From positions 1-64,000 of the forward strand of contig CABVAY010000005.1 in NCBI GenBank assembly GCA_902496455.1: a stretch of DNA of 64,000 nt, given 5' to 3'. The translations under genes were made by a program, and so were the position numbers. This DNA is from an uncultured Collinsella sp. Lineage in GTDB: Bacteria > Actinomycetota > Coriobacteriia > Coriobacteriales > Coriobacteriaceae. Each line of letters begins with the position of its first letter. Position 1 is the first letter of the stretch. The notes below the pieces were generated by a model. It was not told the origin of the DNA. It saw only the letters and a program-made list of their open reading frames with translations, and made no database searches. This document shows positions 28,166 through 37,732 of the stretch, piece by piece.

Positions 28166-29284
28166 CTACTGTGCCGCCGGCACGTCGTCGGGATGCGGAT
28201 TATCACCGTAGGCGCGCTGATACGTCAGCACGCGCCAGACCAGCGGCAGGCCGCCGATCTTAAAATAGTGCTTAAACGTATTGAACTTGCCCGGCTTTTT
28301 AAAGCCAAAACGCGAATCGATATAGGCACGGGGCGACTTGATCATCAGTCGCAAGTCGGTCTCGCCGCGCGGGTCGAAGAGCGACAGGTCAAAGCGACCA
28401 GCATCCCAATCGGCCTTGAGCTCGGGAGATGCCTTCTCCCAAAACTGTTCGCGCAACTCATCAACCAGACGGTCATCATTCCAGCGGTACGTATCGACCT
28501 TCATGCGCATTAAAATGCCCTGAAGCCGAGCCTTAAGCTCGGGGCGTTCATCCAAAAAGCGCTGCATCTCGGCATATTCGTCGCACACGCAAAATACCTT
28601 GTTAGGCGAGTTAACAGAACTCTTCTCGTTGTCTTGGCGATAGCACAAAATGGGATCCGCAATAAACGCAGCACGCTCGGCGCATGCCCAGACCTTAAAG
28701 TTAAAACCCGCATCCTGATACGAGGCACCCGGCGTAGGAAGGAACCGAATCTGATTGTCGTTAAGGAACGTCCGTCGATAGATGGCCGACCAAATGGAAG
28801 GCTTGCGGTAGAAAATGCCCGGGCGATCGACGGGGCGATACGCGGCGCCCGTCATATGCTCGTCGATAATTCCAAACAGCTCGCGGCGCTCGCTGGGCGC
28901 AGACCAGTACAGGTAAAAGTCGCCCTTAACGACATCGGCATGCTCGGCATCGGCCTTGGCAACCAGCTTTTGAAGCGAATCCTCGAACATAAAGTCATCG
29001 GACTCCAAAATGCCCACGTACTCGCCATGCGCCATCTCCAGGCCACGGTTCATCGAGTCGCCGTAGCCGCTGTTGGCCTTGTCGATCATCTTAACGCGCG
29101 CATCGCGCTCCATGTACTCGCGGATGATATCCGGCGAGCTATCGGTAGAGCCATCGTTGATGCAGATGATCTCGATATCCTTGAGCGTCTGCGCAATGGC
29201 TGAATCGAGGCACTCGCGCAGGTAGCGCTCAACATTGCAGATGGGAACAAGCAGCGAAACTTTCGGGGTATCAGAGTTCTGCAA
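28166..29284 (-). CDS. GT2 glycosyltransferase
   Basis: The 372-aa product begins (from TTG) QNSDTPKVSLLVPICNVERY and carries INDGSTDSSPDIIREYMERD, SGYGDSMNRGLEMA and ESDDFMFEDS. The TTG start has AGGAGG five bases upstream. Its first 130 residues are nearly the same as those of the gene at 30407, at DNA level too, while the two differ further on. It is separated by 75 bp from the gene upstream. It probably adds one sugar to the local polysaccharide. Confidence 0.88.
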   Translation of the reverse strand: MQNSDTPKVSLLVPICNVERYLRECLDSAIAQTLKDIEIICINDGSTDSSPDIIREYMERDARVKMIDKANSGYGDSMNRGLEMAHGEYVGILESDDFMFEDSLQKLVAKADAEHADVVKGDFYLYWSAPSERRELFGIIDEHMTGAAYRPVDRPGIFYRKPSIWSAIYRRTFLNDNQIRFLPTPGASYQDAGFNFKVWACAERAAFIADPILCYRQDNEKSSVNSPNKVFCVCDEYAEMQRFLDERPELKARLQGILMRMKVDTYRWNDDRLVDELREQFWEKASPELKADWDAGRFDLSLFDPRGETDLRLMIKSPRAYIDSRFGFKKPGKFNTFKHYFKIGGLPLVWRVLTYQRAYGDNPHPDDVPAAQ

Positions 29285-29359
29285 GAGAACCTCCTGTTGA
29301 ATAGCGTGTAACAGGCCTATTTTAGCAGCGAAGCAACGGTGCGCGGCAGCGCCCAGATA

Positions 29360-30400
29360 TTAGATAAAGCGTTCCAGGCAGGCCTTGAGACCGCGGGTCG
29401 AAAGATAGAACAGCGTGGCGTCCGCCATCGAAACGCCCGAGGTCGCCGCAACGAGCTTATGGGCAACACGACAGACGGCGCCCTTAGCAGGCATATCCGC
29501 CCAATCCGTTCCCAAAAACGTCGTGAAATCCATATTCACGCGACCGGCCACGCGACGGAAACCATCGGCATCCAAGCGCGCCAAATCAAACACGATAAGG
29601 TCCAAAAACCAGGTGATCAGCTCGCCGGGACACAGGTCCAAAAGGCCGTAGACCGCCCAATCCTCCAAAACTTCCTCGAGCATCCTCATGTGTGCGTCGA
29701 GCTTTTTGGCGCGGGCCTCGGCACTGTTGAACTCGTGCGTCGCCGAGTCGTTCTCCATCACGTAGTGGTAGAACCTGTCCGGCATGACAACGGTCTTTGA
29801 GGCCAGCGCGTAAGCTGCAAACTGGAACACGACGTCCTCGCCCAATGCCAAGCCGGGGGCAAAACGTATGCCCTCGCGATTGAGCAGCTCGCGCGAAAAA
29901 GCCGCGCGGCATGCATAGGGCTGTGCATTTGCGTGGAACAGTAACTGAGGATCACGGGCGTCAAAAGTGCCCACCTTGGGGCTCATGAGTTGCTGGACCC
30001 GCTTGGGCGCGGCGTCGGACGGCTCGCAGACGCCGCCAAAAACGGCGACCTCGGCATCTGCAGACTCCATGGCATGCAGTACGCACTCGACCGTCTGGGC
30101 GTCGATGTAATCGTCGGCGTCCACAAAGAAGACAATCTCGCCCTCGGCGGCATCGATACCGGCATTTCGAGCGCACGAGACGCCAGCGTTTTCCTGGTCA
30201 ATCACCAGCACACGGTCGTCGGCCTGCGCAATTTGACGCAAGACGCACAGCGAATCGTCAACCGAACCGTCGTTGACACAGACAACCTGAATCGAGCGCT
30301 CGGACTGTGTCAGCAGCGAGTCAAGGCATCTCTGAATGGAGCGCGCGGAGTTGTATACGGGAACGACAATAGTCGCTTTGGGAATCGAGGCATCTCCCAT
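29360..30400 (-). CDS. GT2 glycosyltransferase
   Basis: This 346-aa transferase starts MGDASIPKATIVVPVYNSAR, with VNDGSVDDSLCVL, NAGVSCARNAGIDAAEGEI and the motif FFVDADDYIDAQT near residue 95. The ATG has GGGGTAGGTCGGT in front and follows the upstream GT2 gene by 6 bp. A 75-bp gap separates it from the next gene. It is the second gene of the minus-strand block. Specificity is unknown. Confidence 0.88.
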   Translation of the reverse strand: MGDASIPKATIVVPVYNSARSIQRCLDSLLTQSERSIQVVCVNDGSVDDSLCVLRQIAQADDRVLVIDQENAGVSCARNAGIDAAEGEIVFFVDADDYIDAQTVECVLHAMESADAEVAVFGGVCEPSDAAPKRVQQLMSPKVGTFDARDPQLLFHANAQPYACRAAFSRELLNREGIRFAPGLALGEDVVFQFAAYALASKTVVMPDRFYHYVMENDSATHEFNSAEARAKKLDAHMRMLEEVLEDWAVYGLLDLCPGELITWFLDLIVFDLARLDADGFRRVAGRVNMDFTTFLGTDWADMPAKGAVCRVAHKLVAATSGVSMADATLFYLSTRGLKACLERFI

Positions 30401-30406
30401 ACCGAC

Positions 30407-31510
30407 CTACCCCCTCAGCGATTCGATGAGGAAGGCGGCGACCACGCCGGGGCCTCCAACCGATGCGTAGTACTTGGCGCGTCCCAAGGCACCATCCGTC
30501 GCAAAAGTCGGATGCTCGTCAACCCAGCCCTCAGGATCTTTGAGGATGGCAGCGAGATTCGCGCGCTTCCACGGCTTAAGATCGTCCAGCGAAAACTCCC
30601 CGGCGTCCAAGGCCGCTTGGAACTCCTTGGCCATCTGCACCAGGAACTCCTTATAGAACTTAGGCGCCAAGCGCACATAGTTCCACATATACGAGTCGTA
30701 CTTAATGAGCTGATTGAACTTGAGCATGCGGGCGACGTCATCGCTTGCGTGGTCGCGGGCAAAATCCTCTCGGATCCAACGTTCGATCTCGGCATACTCG
30801 GTATTGACGCAAAAGACCTTAGCCGAAGAATTGACCGAGGAGTTCTCGTTGTCCTGACGATACGAAAGTACGGCATCGTGCAGGTAAACGGCCTTGTCGG
30901 CGCAAGCAATCACCTTAAAGGCAAACGACGTGTCCTGAAAGGATGCCCCCGGAGTCGGCAGGAACTTGATGCCGTTGCGCTCAAGAAAATCCCGGCGGTA
31001 CACGGCCGACCAAATCGACGGCTTTTGCTTAAAGAACTGTGTCGTGTCGCTCGGGTGCACCGGCTTGCCGCAGTACTTGGGCTTAAACATCTCGTGCAGC
31101 GAGCGACGCTCCTCGGGCTTAGACCAGTAAAAATCAAAGTTCGCCTTTGCAAAGTCGGCGTTATTGTTATCGGCGGCCGAGACAAGCTTTTCGAGCGCAT
31201 CGGGCGCCATAAAGTCATCGGATTCCAGAATGCCCACGTACTTGCCGCGCGCCATATCGAGCCCGCGATTCATCGAGTCGCCGTAACCGCTGTTGGCCTT
31301 GTCGATCATCTTCACACGCGCATCACGCTGCATATACTCGCGGATGATATCCGGCGAGCTATCAGTAGAGCCATCGTTGATGCAGATGATCTCGATGTCC
31401 TTGAGCGTCTGCGCCACGGCGGAATCGAGGCACTCGCGCAGGTAGCGCTCAACGTTGTAAATGGGAATAAGCAGCGACAGGACAGGGCTGCCAGAGGAAT
31501 TAGTAGACAA
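30407..31510 (-). CDS. GT2 glycosyltransferase, first gene of the block
   Basis: The 367-aa product starts (from TTG) with STNSSGSPVLSLLIPIYNVE, with INDGSTDSSPDIIREYMQRD, SGYGDSMNRGLDMA and ESDDFMAPDALEKL. The TTG start has AAGGAGC at a good distance. The N-terminal 120 residues are nearly identical to those of the gene at 28166. It stands at the promoter end, divergent from the acyltransferase at 31622, so the 110-bp gap must contain its promoter. Confidence 0.88.
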   Translation of the reverse strand: MSTNSSGSPVLSLLIPIYNVERYLRECLDSAVAQTLKDIEIICINDGSTDSSPDIIREYMQRDARVKMIDKANSGYGDSMNRGLDMARGKYVGILESDDFMAPDALEKLVSAADNNNADFAKANFDFYWSKPEERRSLHEMFKPKYCGKPVHPSDTTQFFKQKPSIWSAVYRRDFLERNGIKFLPTPGASFQDTSFAFKVIACADKAVYLHDAVLSYRQDNENSSVNSSAKVFCVNTEYAEIERWIREDFARDHASDDVARMLKFNQLIKYDSYMWNYVRLAPKFYKEFLVQMAKEFQAALDAGEFSLDDLKPWKRANLAAILKDPEGWVDEHPTFATDGALGRAKYYASVGGPGVVAAFLIESLRG

Positions 31511-31575
31511 ATGTGCTCCTTAGGAAATACCTGCCGTTAATGGTATCAAAGGGTCGTCCCGCCCGCGGTCGTTTA

Positions 31576-31581
31576 TATAAT
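31576..31581 (+). promoter_or_regulatory. -10 box of the acyltransferase gene
   Basis: A consensus TATAAT lies 41 bp upstream of the plus-strand acyltransferase start, and AAAGGAAG serves as ribosome site. A good -35 hexamer was not found in this divergent gap. Confidence 0.55.
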
Positions 31582-31621
31582 CTATGGAGCCCGCAGAGGC
31601 AAACCAAAGCGAAAGGAAGTC

Positions 31622-32752
31622 ATGCAGCCCAAAGCCGCACGCAACATATCCATCGAAGCGTTGCGCTTAATCGCGGTCGCTGGGATTGCCATATTCCACA
31701 CGTTTCAGTGGACCTTCCAGGCGACCTGCATCGGCGTCGTGGAATATGCGCCGCTTGCCGTCTTTCCCTATTCGGGATTGCCGGGGTTCATCAACCTGCT
31801 TGGCTGCTGGGCCAACGAGGTCTTCTTTATGATCTCGGGCTATTTTCTCATCGCTTCGGCCGCGCGTGCTTGGGACGGTGGGGCAATGCGGAAGTCGCAA
31901 ATGCAACGAACGGCGCATCGCATTGGCAAGGTCGTTATGCCCACTGCGTTTTATTGCCTCGTGGCGCTCGCGTGGTCCGCGGTCGTCTCCCCCATTCCCG
32001 ATGTTACCCTCAACACGCACTACTGGTACACGCTAGGCCTTGAGTTTATCTGGGTCTATGCCGCCACGGTCTTCATGGCGCCATGGTTTGGACTGGCCAA
32101 GAGCCGACTCTCCCAGAAGAGCTACACGGCGACGGTCATCGCCGTTGGAATACTCGTATTTGTTGTTAACGGGCATTTGGCCGCCATGAGTGCGGCAAGC
32201 GGCGGTGAGTTTTCTTGGCTGCAGAAGCTCATGAGCGCTGCCACGTACGTAATCGCGTTTTTGATCGGCGGGCTACTCCGCGACGTTACCGATGTCATGG
32301 AGTCGGACAGGGCGGGCGCCTTGGGCATGCGCTCGCTCGCAACGGTTTTGGTGCTCGCCACCATCCTGGAAGGAGCACTCTCCTTCACCGGCAACCTCAC
32401 GGCGATGGCAGTCCTCTCCTACAAATCGACCTCGTTGATCTCGTTTGCCCTCGCTGCCGCCTCCCTGCTCTTTGCGGCAACCCGACGCAGCGCCTCAGGC
32501 AATCCGCGGACTGCGGGTGTCATCGTCACCTTATCGACCGCCACGCTCGGTTTCTATGTGATGCAGTCGCTCACCAGTAGCCTGTGGCGTCCCGTCTTCA
32601 ATACGTTGCTCGCAAACATACTGGTCAGCCAAAACAGCCCGGCAGCTATATGTATCGTCACGGGTACCGTCATTAGCATCGTCTTTGCCTTAGCGCTTCT
32701 CATCATCGATGCAGCTAGAAGCCTTATCGATCGCAAGCTCAAGCGGCAATAG
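31622..32752 (+). CDS. acyltransferase family 3 membrane protein
   Basis: This 376-aa protein with about ten hydrophobic helices begins KAARNISIEALRLIAVAGIA followed by IFHTFQW, with the membrane His expected in acyltransferase-3 proteins. It should O-acylate a surface glycan. The ATG has AAAGGAAG in front and a clear -10 box. It is divergent from the GT2 block and followed by the GlfT2-like gene after about 170 bp. It differs strongly from the acyltransferase at 18088, so it probably acts on another polymer. Confidence 0.85.
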   Translation: MQPKAARNISIEALRLIAVAGIAIFHTFQWTFQATCIGVVEYAPLAVFPYSGLPGFINLLGCWANEVFFMISGYFLIASAARAWDGGAMRKSQMQRTAHRIGKVVMPTAFYCLVALAWSAVVSPIPDVTLNTHYWYTLGLEFIWVYAATVFMAPWFGLAKSRLSQKSYTATVIAVGILVFVVNGHLAAMSAASGGEFSWLQKLMSAATYVIAFLIGGLLRDVTDVMESDRAGALGMRSLATVLVLATILEGALSFTGNLTAMAVLSYKSTSLISFALAAASLLFAATRRSASGNPRTAGVIVTLSTATLGFYVMQSLTSSLWRPVFNTLLANILVSQNSPAAICIVTGTVISIVFALALLIIDAARSLIDRKLKRQ

Positions 32753-32922
32753 ACATGCTGCCGTCAGACGCTAAAGCCGCTACACCCGTGGCAGGTTCCT
32801 GCGTTTTATTCAAAGCTTGCCGTCAAGGTGCGCCGACCCTTTACAATAGGACAGTCCCAAGGACGTATTCGATAGCTTCCGTGCAGCGCATGCGCGCCGC
32901 GCGTGAAAGGATATATTGCCCC

Positions 32923-33942
32923 ATGTCTTCAACCCTTCCCGCTCCCATCGATAAGCTCGCCATCGTCGTCGTTACGTACAAGCGCCAGGAACTCCTGGCC
33001 AACCTGTTCGACTCCATGACCGAGCTCACGGCAACGCCCTGGCGCATCGTGATCGTCGATAACGAGAATTCGCGCGAGACCGAGGCCATGTGCACCGCAT
33101 TCAACGAGCGCCTGGCCAACCTGTGGGGCATCGACACCGAGCAGCCCGACGCGAAGGGCGGCACCGACCGCGTCATCTACGCCCCGCAGCTCGAAAACGG
33201 CGGCGGCGCGGGCGGCTTTTCCGCCGGCACCAAATGCGCCTACGACCTGGGCGCCCAGTGGTTTTGGGTCATGGACGACGACGTGCTCGTTATCCCGGAG
33301 GGCATCGAGCGCCTGGCCAAGTGGACGGACCGCTACGACGTCATCCAGGGTTCGCGCCTGGACTTCGACGGCGGTGCCTTCTTTTGGCAGTACCAGCTCA
33401 TCCTTTCGCTTGGTATCCCCAACCCCATCGCTAAGTGGGACCTGGGCCCCGAGGGCTGCCGCACCATGAACCAGCTGTGCTTTGAAGGCGGCCTGTTCTC
33501 GCGCCGCGTAGTCGACAAGATCGGCCTGCCCGATGCGCGCTTTTTCATCTACGGCGACGATGCCTGCTACGGCTATGTTGCCAGCCAGCATTTCCCCGCC
33601 GCCGTGGTTGCCGACGTGGTGCTCAAGCGCGCCCGCGCCGTCTCTAACTGGGATATCGCCGGCAAGCGCCAGCTCAACTCCACGAGCGACACCAACCGCT
33701 ACTACATCATGCGCAACCGAGGCTTTTTGGCCCGCTACATGCAGATTTACGGCGACTACCACCCCATCTTGTTCCGCTTGGGCAACGCCGCGACCTTCTG
33801 CAAGGAGTTCATTCGTCTGGCAGCCGTCGACAAATGCTTTAAGACCGGCATTCCGGCGCTGCGCCGCGGCATGAAAGACGCCCGCAAGATCATCAAGGAT
33901 CCCGACTGGAAGCCCATGCCGCCCATGAAGGACGCAGAGTAG
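32923..33942 (+). CDS. GlfT2-like galactofuranosyltransferase (GT2)
   Basis: This 339-aa GT2 enzyme starts DKLAIVVVTYKRQELLANLF and has the motif FWVMDDDVLV near residue 110 together with LENGGGAGGFSAGTKCAYD, a pattern shared with mycobacterial GlfT-type galactofuranosyltransferases. A conserved aspartate-rich GDDACYGY near 205 follows. Such enzymes add galactofuranose to wall galactan or to capsule. ATG 32923 is chosen. AAAGGA lies 13 bp upstream, rather far, and an in-frame ATG at 32890 is possible. No UDP-galactopyranose mutase gene is in the window. Confidence 0.78.
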   Translation: MSSTLPAPIDKLAIVVVTYKRQELLANLFDSMTELTATPWRIVIVDNENSRETEAMCTAFNERLANLWGIDTEQPDAKGGTDRVIYAPQLENGGGAGGFSAGTKCAYDLGAQWFWVMDDDVLVIPEGIERLAKWTDRYDVIQGSRLDFDGGAFFWQYQLILSLGIPNPIAKWDLGPEGCRTMNQLCFEGGLFSRRVVDKIGLPDARFFIYGDDACYGYVASQHFPAAVVADVVLKRARAVSNWDIAGKRQLNSTSDTNRYYIMRNRGFLARYMQIYGDYHPILFRLGNAATFCKEFIRLAAVDKCFKTGIPALRRGMKDARKIIKDPDWKPMPPMKDAE

Positions 33943-33969
33943 CGGACACGCCCGCAGCATCGCCTGCTC

Positions 33970-35766
33970 CTACAGCCGCTGGCACACCGCAGCCACACGA
34001 CGTCCATCAAACCCGAATCCCCAGCGCATGCGGCCCACACCGGGTCGCGGTACGCGAATCTTGTCGATGCCGTCGCGCTCTATGTCGAGCAGCGCCTGAA
34101 CGGCCAGCAGCTCCAGGCCCAGCGCATCCACACCGGGGTCATACATCAAGTTGATTGTTATCAGCGGACGCTCTTCGAGCATGCCGATCGTGTCTGCCAC
34201 GTCAAACACAGAGCCCGTAGGAAAAACCTGAATGTCCCAGCGATTCGCGCCACGACTTCGCCTCGAGGCAGGATTGGCATAGCCCGGCAAGCCAAAGCAG
34301 AGCCCCTGCAAGAGCAGGTGATATGGCAGCGGCGCATCTGGGTCGGTCGCACCGATTCCTTCATCCCCCAGGATGCGGTCTAGCGCCTGCTTCACCGCAT
34401 CCTCGTCCCCACGGCACAACCCGTCGCGAAACGTATCGATATCACGAACGTCCTCGACAGCGCACTCAAACCACTCAATAATCACTAGACGCAAGACACG
34501 GCGAATCTCGTTATTGGGCAACCGCAGAGCACGGAGGCGATTGCCATGCTCTGGCTCCTCCGTCATATCCGTCGTGAGAAAACCGGACAGATACAGCGCC
34601 GTCCACATGCCATCATCAGACGAAGCCCCTGGCCCCGCAGCGCCCAAACAAAGCGGGCCCTCAACACATCCATGGGCCTCGAGCAAATCGAACAAGACTG
34701 AAAGGCGATCGAGATTCCACTCGGCAACTACCCTACTCAGGCAATCGGCATACCCATACAGATCGGTTCGCACAGGCGCCGTGCAGCCTCGGTCCAGAAA
34801 ACCGATCACACGCGCCGGGCTCGAGCAATAGGCCCTGCCAAACCGATATCCCTCGAGCCATTCACGCGCATCATCCAGGTATTCCTCGCGTCCAGCATGA
34901 CTCAACAGAGCCTCGACCTCGGCATCCGAAAAGCCGAACCAACGGTCGCACCACGTCGAAAGGGGCGTCGAAAGACGATACAAGCAGTTTCGCGAAGAAA
35001 GTGCCGCCTCGGCAGGACCGGGGCGCTCCCCCATCAGGCAAGCCATGCGTAGCGAATTGCCCGCAGCGGCAATGGCGTCGAACAGCACGCGGTCCAATAG
35101 CCCTGCCGGATCGGCGCCGGCAGCGTCCCTCGCGGCCGCACGGCCCAACCACGCCGCGTCGTACCCATCAACGAGCAATACGACCTGTTCATCGCAGGCC
35201 ATCTCCAGTAGCTCAATGAGCACACCAAGCACCGAGGCAACCTCGGCCTCGCTTGCCACGCCACGCGCAACACGTTCGATGTGACGCACCTTATCTCGAG
35301 CTAAATCCGGAGCCTCCAAGAGCGCCAGCAGGCGAGCGCACTCGCCCGAAAGAGCGTCGCGCATGACGTCGGCAACAGCGGCGCTACGCCTCGCAGCACC
35401 AGAAAAGTCCAGCGATATCACCGGATAGCAGGCGTACTCGTCCCGATAGCGCCCGCCGTCCGCATCCCAAATCTGAGCATCGGCAAACGAGCTCCGGCAA
35501 GCATGACCGACCGCGAGACGCTCCAGAAAAGCCTTGAGCATCGACAAGTTCATACTCTTGCCAAAACCCTCGGGTCGGCAGCACACCATAACGGATGCAT
35601 CGCAATCCAGTACATCGGCAATAAACATGGTCTTGTCGACCAGTGTGCAGCAACCAAGAGCCTCCGCATAGTCGTGCATGCCGATGGGCAAAACCACATC
35701 GTCGGTACAGCCGATTAGACGCACGCCAAAGCCGACAGCACAACCATTATTTGCCTGTTCAGACAC
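33970..35766 (-). CDS. AAA-ATPase-like/PD-(D/E)XK protein
   Basis: This protein of about 598 aa resembles the AAA-ATPase-like family (PF09820-type) that carries a C-terminal PD-(D/E)XK-like nuclease domain. A modified Walker A (CCRPEGFGKSMNLSML) lies near residue 60 after LPIGMHDYAEAL, and VVLLVDGYDAAWLG looks like a Walker B. The C-terminus has LELLAVQALLDIERDGIDKI, the usual place of the nuclease-like region, but its catalytic residues are not clear to me. GTG 35766 is chosen because AGGGGGAA lies upstream. These genes are common and variable in gut anaerobes. Function is not known. Confidence 0.72.
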   Translation of the reverse strand: MSEQANNGCAVGFGVRLIGCTDDVVLPIGMHDYAEALGCCTLVDKTMFIADVLDCDASVMVCCRPEGFGKSMNLSMLKAFLERLAVGHACRSSFADAQIWDADGGRYRDEYACYPVISLDFSGAARRSAAVADVMRDALSGECARLLALLEAPDLARDKVRHIERVARGVASEAEVASVLGVLIELLEMACDEQVVLLVDGYDAAWLGRAAARDAAGADPAGLLDRVLFDAIAAAGNSLRMACLMGERPGPAEAALSSRNCLYRLSTPLSTWCDRWFGFSDAEVEALLSHAGREEYLDDAREWLEGYRFGRAYCSSPARVIGFLDRGCTAPVRTDLYGYADCLSRVVAEWNLDRLSVLFDLLEAHGCVEGPLCLGAAGPGASSDDGMWTALYLSGFLTTDMTEEPEHGNRLRALRLPNNEIRRVLRLVIIEWFECAVEDVRDIDTFRDGLCRGDEDAVKQALDRILGDEGIGATDPDAPLPYHLLLQGLCFGLPGYANPASRRSRGANRWDIQVFPTGSVFDVADTIGMLEERPLITINLMYDPGVDALGLELLAVQALLDIERDGIDKIRVPRPGVGRMRWGFGFDGRRVAAVCQRL

Positions 35767-35907
35767 CAAAATGTTCCCCCTAAATCGCAGGACGATGCCA
35801 ATTGTAGCGACCGCCTCGCACGTACTGATGTCGCCGCGCAAACATATCGGGCAACGGTAGCAACATGGGGTGTGAGGGGGGGGCATAACTAATCGTTGCA
35901 CAACAAA

Positions 35908-35939
35908 ACGGGGCCCGATGCATTCGCACCGGACCCCGT
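35908..35939 (-). terminator. probable terminator of the wall-protein gene
   Basis: ACGGGGCCCG pairs with CCGGACCCCGT (one mismatch) around a 12-nt loop. Read on the minus strand it is followed by TTTTG, about 35 bp after the wall-protein stop. Confidence 0.65.
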
Positions 35940-35971
35940 CCCGATTCTAAAGGCATTCGGCAACCGAAAGA

Positions 35972-37609
35972 CTACTCCTCGGAAGCGTCCTCCCCTGCAG
36001 CCTTGTTCTGCTGATCAAGTTTATGCTTGCCACTCACAATGGACGTGACACCCAGCGTGGCCAAGCTTGCGCTGGCAAGGCTCGCCATCACGATGACGTC
36101 GCCCGTCTTGGGCATATTGCCACCCGAGGTCTTGGTCGTGGTGGTCGTGCTGCCCTTGTCACAGACCTTCTGAGCATCGGCGTCGGACTGTTTCGCACCT
36201 GCATCGGCGGAAGCATCGGAAGCGCCGTCGGCATTGGAACCGGAGCCCTGACCAGACGCCCTCTCATCAGAAGAAGATCCGCCGTTAATGCCTGCCATCA
36301 AAGACGAGCCCAACATAGAGCCAAGCTGCTCGCCAGTAGAAAGTTTGTTTTCCGTCGAGGAATCGGCAGCATCGGAGCCCTCGTTCGAACCGTCCCCGGA
36401 AACATCGGAGTCAGAACCGTTAGAGGAGCCAGCACCGGCAGAGGAATCGCCAGCGCCGTTGGAAGCATCCGCATCGGTAGAGCCAGAAGTCGTGCCATCC
36501 GTAGCGCCGTCGGAACCAGAAGTCGACGAATCGCCCGAAACATCGCCAGAAGCAGTGCCACCAGCAGAGCCGTCGCCGTTAGTATCGGTCGAAGGCGCAT
36601 CCGTATCGTTATCGTCGCCCGCACCGTCATCGGTACCAGGCGTCGGTGTGGCGGGAGCAGTGGGCGCCATGCTCGGACCGGGCGCCGGCGCGGGCTCCGG
36701 ATCCGGCTCAGGCTCAGGATCTGGCTCCACAGGCGTTTCCTCAGCAGCGGCCTCGTCCTCGGCAATGTAGACCAGGCAGTCCTTGAGCTCGTTCTTATAG
36801 CGATTCTTCCATCCCTCATGGTACTGAGGCTGACTCGAATACTTGCGCGCCACGTTATTAACCACGCTGTTGGAAAGCGCCGTCACAAACTCGCGGTCGG
36901 TCATACTGTTAGAAAGGTTTGCCCAGCGGAAAAAGTCCTGGCAGCCACCGGTGCCGCACATGTTGGTGATGCTCCACACCATGCCCTTGACGCAGTCGGC
37001 GCGGCCGGAGATATCAATGCCAAGAGCGCTCTTGAGCCACGCCTCGGTCACCGCATAGTACGAGTTGTACGCATAGGCATCCTGCAGCGCCGAGAACTCA
37101 GTAGGGTCGGTATTATAAGCACCCTGGAAGGCCTCCTGCGCAATACGTCCCAACTCGGTGAGCTGGCCGTTCGCGTACATGGGATTGTTCGCGTTGGAAA
37201 TCTCGCTGCCGCGATCGATCGCGGCCTTAAGCATGCTGTACTTAGCAGAATCGTAGTTGTAGACCTGCTTCATAAACGGAATGAGCGACCAACGACGGTC
37301 GAACTGGTAATAACCCAGCGCGTTATAACCGTCGCCATACGAAAAACCCTGGTTATAGTTGCCGTGGCTCTCGTATTTGGTGAAGTACTTCATCTCGGCG
37401 GTCACGTTGACAAACGAAACACCCTGAACCGACCTCAGCACGCCCGAGAAGGACTGCTGGGTGTAAAGGCCCTTATCGATATCGGTGGCATCCGAGGCAA
37501 CACCCGGCGTGGGCTCCTCGGCAACAGCAGTCACAGGCGCGGCAAGGGCGCCAAACGAAAGCGCCAACGTAAGACCTGCGACAATTGCGGAATGCTTGGG
37601 CTGCATAGA
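35972..37609 (-). CDS. secreted, sortase-type wall protein with lysozyme-like N-terminal domain
   Basis: The 545-aa product starts MQPKHSAIVAGLTLALSFGA, a signal peptide cut near AVAEEP. Residues 70-273 form one domain (EMKYFTKYESHGNYNQGF, YNALGYYQFDRRW) that resembles lysozyme-like or phage-type muralytic folds. A Pro-Glu stretch and a long Ser/Asp/Gly-rich linker follow to about 480. It ends with NMPKTGD, a hydrophobic helix and a charged tail, i.e. an LPXTG-like sorting signal with Met in the first position. The start at 37609 has AGGGAGGA upstream. The function is inferred to be a wall-bound hydrolase. Catalytic residues are not proven. Confidence 0.72.
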   Translation of the reverse strand, partial: SMQPKHSAIVAGLTLALSFGALAAPVTAVAEEPTPGVASDATDIDKGLYTQQSFSGVLRSVQGVSFVNVTAEMKYFTKYESHGNYNQGFSYGDGYNALGYYQFDRRWSLIPFMKQVYNYDSAKYSMLKAAIDRGSEISNANNPMYANGQLTELGRIAQEAFQGAYNTDPTEFSALQDAYAYNSYYAVTEAWLKSALGIDISGRADCVKGMVWSITNMCGTGGCQDFFRWANLSNSMTDREFVTALSNSVVNNVARKYSSQPQYHEGWKNRYKNELKDCLVYIAEDEAAAEETPVEPDPEPEPDPEPAPAPGPSMAPTAPATPTPGTDDGAGDDNDTDAPSTDTNGDGSAGGTASGDVSGDSSTSGSDGATDGTTSGSTDADASNGAGDSSAGAGSSNGSDSDVSGDGSNEGSDAADSSTENKLSTGEQLGSMLGSSLMAGINGGSSSDERASGQGSGSNADGASDASADAGAKQSDADAQKVCDKGSTTTTTKTSGGNMPKTGDVIVMASLASASLATLGVTSIVSGKHKLDQQNKAAGEDASEE

Positions 37610-37732
37610 TCCTCCCTGCATTGGTGTAGTTAAAGTGCAGTTTGCAAAGATGAATTCAGTATTACAGCTCCCCGTTTGTTGCACAACAACCCATCGGCAA
37701 ACGGCAACAGCCCTCCGCGAAATCTTAAGGAA

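Noticed and set aside
29990..31540. 516-aa plus-strand frame opposite two GT2 genes
   Set aside because: It spans the antisense of two real genes and their gap. No ribosome site or domain is visible.
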